This document shows positions 60,600 to 64,000 of a stretch of 64,000 bases of DNA, piece after piece. The position numbers and the translations under genes were made by a program. The notes under the pieces are model-generated. The model was not told the origin of the DNA, did not search any database, and saw only the letters and a program-made list of their open reading frames with translations. The stretch's first letter is position 1, and each line of letters starts with the position of its first letter. The stretch covers positions 1 to 64,000 of the forward strand of contig CAJTPK010000005.1 in NCBI GenBank assembly GCA_910578075.1. Reading direction: 5' to 3'. The DNA comes from an uncultured Muribaculaceae bacterium (GTDB lineage Bacteria; Bacteroidota; Bacteroidia; Bacteroidales; Muribaculaceae).

Positions 60600-62141
60600 A
60601 TGAAACTTAAACTTATCGCACTCTCTCTTGCAGCGATGGCTACAGGTGTGATATCAGCATCAAACGAAGCCACGATAAAACTCCTCCCTTCGGAAGAGAG
60701 TCCCATAATCGAGAAAGAGATATACGGACAATTCGCTGAGCATCTCGGCACGTGTATCTATGGTGGTCTGTGGGTCGGGCCGGAATCTGACATTCCCAAT
60801 ACAGACGGCTACCGTAACGATGTGCTCAACGCACTGAGAGAGCTTAAGATTCCCGTGCTCCGCTGGCCGGGAGGATGCTTTGCCGATGAATACCACTGGA
60901 TGGACGGTATCGGTCCGCGTGAGAACCGTCCCCGTATGGTCAACAATAACTGGGGTGGCACAGTGGAAGACAACTCCTTCGGGACACACGATTTCTTCAA
61001 CCTCTGCGAGATTCTCGGATGCGAGCCCTATCTGAGCGGCAATGTCGGAAGCGGAACAGTTGAAGAACTCGCCAAATGGGTAGAGTATATCACAGCCGAG
61101 GAGGGTCCGATGGCGAAACTCCGCAAGGAGAACGGACGCGAAAAGCCATGGAAACTCAAATATCTTGGTGTCGGTAACGAAAGCTGGGGATGCGGTGGTA
61201 ATTTCCGACCGGAGTATTACGCTGATGTTTATCGCCGTTACCAGACATACTGCCGCAATTTCAATGGCAACAAGCTATATAAAATCGCTTCTGGAGCAAG
61301 CGATTATGACTATAACTGGACGGAAGTACTGATGAAAAACGCCCGCAACCAGATGGACGGCATATCCCTACACTATTACACTGTTCTCGGATGGTCCGGA
61401 CGCAAAGGCTCAGCCATCGACTTCACTCCTGAAGATTACTACTGGACGCTCGGAAAATGTCTTGAAGTCAAGGATGTTGTGAAACGCCACTGCGATATAA
61501 TGGATAAATACGATCCCAAGAAGCGCATTGGTCTTCTCGTAGACGAATGGGGAACATGGTGGGACGAAGAACCCGGCACTGTATCCGGACACCTCTACCA
61601 GCAGAACACCCTGCGCGATGCAATGGTGGCGGCATTGAGTCTCAACACATTCCACCGCTTCACAGACCGAGTGAAAATGACTAACATCGCCCAGATCGCC
61701 AATGTGCTTCAGGCAATGGTGCTCACTAAAGATGACAAGATGGTTCTTACCCCGACATACTACCTTTTCAAGATGTATGTGCCTCATCAGGATGCAAAGC
61801 TGCTGCCACTCAACGTGGCCACTCCCATGATACGCGCACGCGACGGTCGTCAGGTGCCCGTTGTTGATGCCACAGCCTCCGTGAAAAACGGAATCACAAC
61901 CATCTCTCTCGTCAATACAGACCTCAACGAGCAGGCAGACATCACGATCGATCTTTCCGGTGTCTCAGCTAAGAAAATATCAGGTGAAATCCTTACGGCT
62001 GACAAAATCAACGCCTACAACGACTTCACCCATCCTGACGACATCACACTCCGCCCCTTCACCAAAGGATGGAAGCAATCAGGAGGCAAACTCACAGTCA
62101 CTCTCCCGGCGAAAAGCATCGTCACCCTATCCCTGAAATAA
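60600..62141 (+). CDS. Secreted GH51 alpha-L-arabinofuranosidase
   Basis: 513 aa with a signal peptide (KLKLIALSLAAMATGVISA). GH51 marks: YGQFAEHLGTCIYGGLWVG, RWPGGCFADEYHW, the acid/base Glu in LGVGNESWGCGG near residue 194, and the nucleophile Glu in LLVDEWGTWWDE near 310. A C-terminal beta-sandwich follows. It removes terminal arabinose from arabinoxylan or arabinan-type glycans in the periplasm. No SusC/D or other glycanase adjoins it. It starts 33 bp after the RNase H gene and ends before a strong terminator. Confidence 0.93.
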   Translation: MKLKLIALSLAAMATGVISASNEATIKLLPSEESPIIEKEIYGQFAEHLGTCIYGGLWVGPESDIPNTDGYRNDVLNALRELKIPVLRWPGGCFADEYHWMDGIGPRENRPRMVNNNWGGTVEDNSFGTHDFFNLCEILGCEPYLSGNVGSGTVEELAKWVEYITAEEGPMAKLRKENGREKPWKLKYLGVGNESWGCGGNFRPEYYADVYRRYQTYCRNFNGNKLYKIASGASDYDYNWTEVLMKNARNQMDGISLHYYTVLGWSGRKGSAIDFTPEDYYWTLGKCLEVKDVVKRHCDIMDKYDPKKRIGLLVDEWGTWWDEEPGTVSGHLYQQNTLRDAMVAALSLNTFHRFTDRVKMTNIAQIANVLQAMVLTKDDKMVLTPTYYLFKMYVPHQDAKLLPLNVATPMIRARDGRQVPVVDATASVKNGITTISLVNTDLNEQADITIDLSGVSAKKISGEILTADKINAYNDFTHPDDITLRPFTKGWKQSGGKLTVTLPAKSIVTLSLK

Positions 62142-62217
62142 AATCATATTCCTCGCATGCCTTATGGAGGTATGCGCCAAGGAGCATCCTAAAGGAAGCT
62201 TCAAGTTTATTGGAAAC

Positions 62218-62254
62218 AAAAAATACTGATTCATTACCTGAATCAGTATTTTTT
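62218..62254. terminator. Bidirectional terminator
   Basis: A perfect stem of about 15 bp (AATACTGATTCA arms, loop TTACC) with A- and T-runs on both sides, between the convergent arabinofuranosidase and maturase genes. The leftward maturase stops 6 bp before the hairpin on its strand. Confidence 0.9.
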
Positions 62255-62259
62255 GTTTG

Positions 62260-63486
62260 TCAGAACCGCATGCCGTTTACGTTGGCGGGTGGGCGCCCAG
62301 CCTCAAGCTCCGCTTTCATGAAATCCATGTATGGAGCAACATGGCGGAAGAAACGCTTGTAGCCGGAGCAAAGGTAGTTGAGACCGGGTTCACCGTCAGC
62401 TGTGAAAGCAAACCGGTTTTTCGGACATTCACCGTTGCAGGCGAAGAGGAATTCACACTCTTTGCACTGACGCGGAAGCTTGGCATACTTATCCTGTCCG
62501 AACTGTTGCTGACGATCACTATACATCATCTCCACAAGCGTATGCGTGCGAATATTGCCGAGTTTATATTCCGGGAATACAAAGTGGTCGCAACTGTAGA
62601 CATCTCCATTATATTCCATCACACCTGCATGTCCGCATGTCCGAGCCATTGAGCATACGCCTGGGGGTTGACCGACCCAATTGGCAAGTGTGGAATCAAA
62701 CAGCTGTATGAAATACTTTCCTACATCCTCTTTAACCCATTCATCAAACAATGTCACCAGAAATTCGCCCCACTGTTCCGGAGAAACCGAAAAATCAGCC
62801 AAAGGCACCTTACCCTGCTCCATCGGTGAAGCAAGATGACGACCATCCTTGTGTGGGAACAATCGCTCCACAATAGGTGTGAACTGGATATAATGGCATT
62901 CTATCTCCTTAAAGAAATTATAGAATTCAAGAGGATAATCTGCATTATAATCATTCACAACGGCAAGAGCATTCCATTCCACTCCATGTTTTTTCAGGAG
63001 ATTTATCCCCTGCATAACTTTGCGGAACGACGGCTGCCCCATCTTGTTACGGCGATACTCGTCATGAAATTCCTGCGGGCCGTCGATAGATACGCCTACC
63101 AGCCACCCGTTTTCACGGAAAAACTCACACCATTCATCGGTAAGGAGGGTACCGTTAGTCTGGATGGAATTATCTATCTGCATCCCGCGCGCATACCTGC
63201 GCTGAAGCTCCATCACACGCTTATAGAATGAGAGAGGACGCATAAGCGCCTCCCCGCCATGCCAGGAAAACAGCACCTGCGGCATGGTCTGCGACTCTAT
63301 ATATTCCCTGATGAACCGCTCCAGCAGTTCATCGCTCATCGTGAACCGCGCTGCCTTATCCTCATTGCGATATATATTGGCCTTCTCAAGGTAATAGCAG
63401 TATTCGCAGTTCAGATTACACATCGAACTGACCGGCTTCGTCATCACATAAAGCGGACGGGCGAAGGGGAGTTGCATCTCACTCAT
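62260..63486 (-). CDS. Anaerobic sulfatase-maturase-type radical SAM enzyme
   Basis: 408 aa. The radical SAM motif is CNLNCEYCYYLEK near residue 23. A SPASM domain follows with the Cys pattern CSMARTCGHAG, CDHFVFPEYKLGN, and CKECEFLFACNGECPKNRF, holding two auxiliary iron-sulfur clusters. Family blocks HGGEALMRPLSFY, IQTNGTLLTDEWC and VSIDGPQEFHD support anSME, which turns a Cys or Ser of a sulfatase into formylglycine. Bacteroides needs one such enzyme to use host sulfated mucins. No sulfatase gene is in the window. It overlaps the previous gene by 8 bp. Confidence 0.9.
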   Translation of the reverse strand: MSEMQLPFARPLYVMTKPVSSMCNLNCEYCYYLEKANIYRNEDKAARFTMSDELLERFIREYIESQTMPQVLFSWHGGEALMRPLSFYKRVMELQRRYARGMQIDNSIQTNGTLLTDEWCEFFRENGWLVGVSIDGPQEFHDEYRRNKMGQPSFRKVMQGINLLKKHGVEWNALAVVNDYNADYPLEFYNFFKEIECHYIQFTPIVERLFPHKDGRHLASPMEQGKVPLADFSVSPEQWGEFLVTLFDEWVKEDVGKYFIQLFDSTLANWVGQPPGVCSMARTCGHAGVMEYNGDVYSCDHFVFPEYKLGNIRTHTLVEMMYSDRQQQFGQDKYAKLPRQCKECEFLFACNGECPKNRFAFTADGEPGLNYLCSGYKRFFRHVAPYMDFMKAELEAGRPPANVNGMRF

Positions 63487-63835
63487 TTACGTCAGCGTAG
63501 GGAGCGTTGCTATCAAGCACCTTCTGTGATTCCATATTCTCGACACCCTTCTTGAGCACAGCCTCGATCTCCTTCACTGCCTTATCGTCAAGAACCGGAT
63601 ATGACTCATACTCCGCACGGTCATCCCAATTCACTTCCGTCACCTTGGGAGTCTCATAATATGCAAGCGGCTCGCCGGGGAAGAGTTTCCCGAGATATTC
63701 CTCGATCTCTGCCTCCACCTTACACAGCGGATTGGTGTGGTGGAACGGATCTACATTAGCCACATCCTCGAATTCAACACGATATTTGTTTGAATCACCG
63801 AAACTTACTATATACAATCTTTTCTTAGCTTCCAT
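63479..63835 (-). CDS. Small protein co-encoded with the maturase
   Basis: 118 aa, acidic, soluble, no signal peptide. It opens with a short beta start RLYIVSFGDSNKYRVEF and has FHHTNPLCKVEAEIEEYLGKLFPG, then ends VLDSNAPYADVNE. It has one Cys and no CxPxR sulfatase motif. Its stop lies inside the maturase start region (8 bp overlap), so the pair is coupled. The function is unknown; a scaffold, substrate or peptide precursor for the maturase are all possible. Confidence 0.7.
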   Translation of the reverse strand: MEAKKRLYIVSFGDSNKYRVEFEDVANVDPFHHTNPLCKVEAEIEEYLGKLFPGEPLAYYETPKVTEVNWDDRAEYESYPVLDDKAVKEIEAVLKKGVENMESQKVLDSNAPYADVNE

Positions 63836-63889
63836 AATTGATTTATATCTTCAAAATTTATTATTATTATTTCTAACTAACGCTTAAAG

Positions 63890-63897
63890 CAAAATTA
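63890..63897 (-). promoter_or_regulatory. -7 box of the maturase operon
   Basis: The minus strand reads TAATTTTG at 63897-63890, with a leader of about 50 nt. Two copies of GCTTAAAGC lie at 63882 and 63918, flanking the box; they are near-palindromic and might be a regulator site. Confidence 0.45.
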
Positions 63898-63926
63898 ATA
63901 CTCAATTTCCAATTAATGCTTAAAGC

Positions 63927-63954
63927 ACAGGAGAATGCCTTCACATTCCCCTGT
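63927..63954. terminator. Hairpin near the window end
   Basis: ACAGGAGAATG (63927-63937) pairs with 63944-63954 with one mismatch, loop CCTTCA. No strong T-run on either side. It probably ends a transcript from beyond the window or belongs to the maturase leader region. Confidence 0.45.
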
Positions 63955-64000
63955 ATAGTTTCAACATATCGAATCAATATTTGTTTATGCCTGCAAGCTT

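Overview
The window is chromosomal DNA of a gut-type Bacteroidales (phylum Bacteroidota). Three things point there. Promoters of the TTTG / TAnnTTTG type recur 20 bp apart, and Shine-Dalgarno sequences are nearly absent. The gene content is typical: C10 lipoprotein protease, anaerobic sulfatase-type maturase, MINPP phytase, GH2 and GH51 enzymes with signal peptides, long-periplasmic-domain YidC, and a division/cell-wall (dcw) cluster in Bacteroidota order. A Muribaculaceae-like family is a guess that sequence reading alone cannot settle.

Positions 1-16.5 kb are an accessory mosaic. It opens with a nucleotidyltransferase (MNT) pseudogene, then a tightly coupled AAA/DUF4143 ATPase gene and an AT-rich SIR2-domain gene behind a strongly palindromic promoter. 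This pair is the best candidate for an undescribed defence-type system. Next come a DUF4240 gene, a secreted GH2 beta-galactosidase, and a small divergent phage-like module (large terminase plus a small partner on one side; putative scaffold, capsid and connector-like genes on the other) with no portal, tail, lysis or integrase genes. A C10 cysteine protease lipoprotein with a small lipoprotein that may be its inhibitor ends the region. Several intergenic repeats are scattered through it, including a 140-150 bp repeat in two inverted copies and a 187 bp element bounded by 20 bp inverted repeats.

Positions 16.5-40.9 kb are mostly housekeeping. They hold a HAD phosphatase with aroB, a type II restriction-modification pair (Eco47II-like nuclease and HTH-fused C5 methyltransferase) that looks inserted, a WYL regulator / CBS-nucleotidyltransferase / obgE / acyltransferase operon, pyrG, yidC, a polyferredoxin overlapping thyA, a LacI-family regulator with a likely self-operator, a phytase operon, folD, topA and an AsmA-family protein. 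A structured, terminator-like RNA element lies at 31.7 kb.

Positions 40.9-56.1 kb are the dcw cluster: rsmH, ftsL, ftsI, murE, mraY, murD, ftsW, murG, murC, ftsQ, ftsA, ftsZ, all on the + strand with many 1-14 bp overlaps. There is no mraZ in front of it. Together these genes make the peptidoglycan precursor from UDP-MurNAc to lipid II, polymerise it at the septum and build the Z-ring.

Positions 56.1-64 kb hold a 23S rRNA methyltransferase with a repetitive charged tail, a membrane protein, pdxB, a viroplasmin-type RNase H, a secreted GH51 arabinofuranosidase and, in the opposite direction, a SPASM radical SAM maturase overlapping a small unknown gene.
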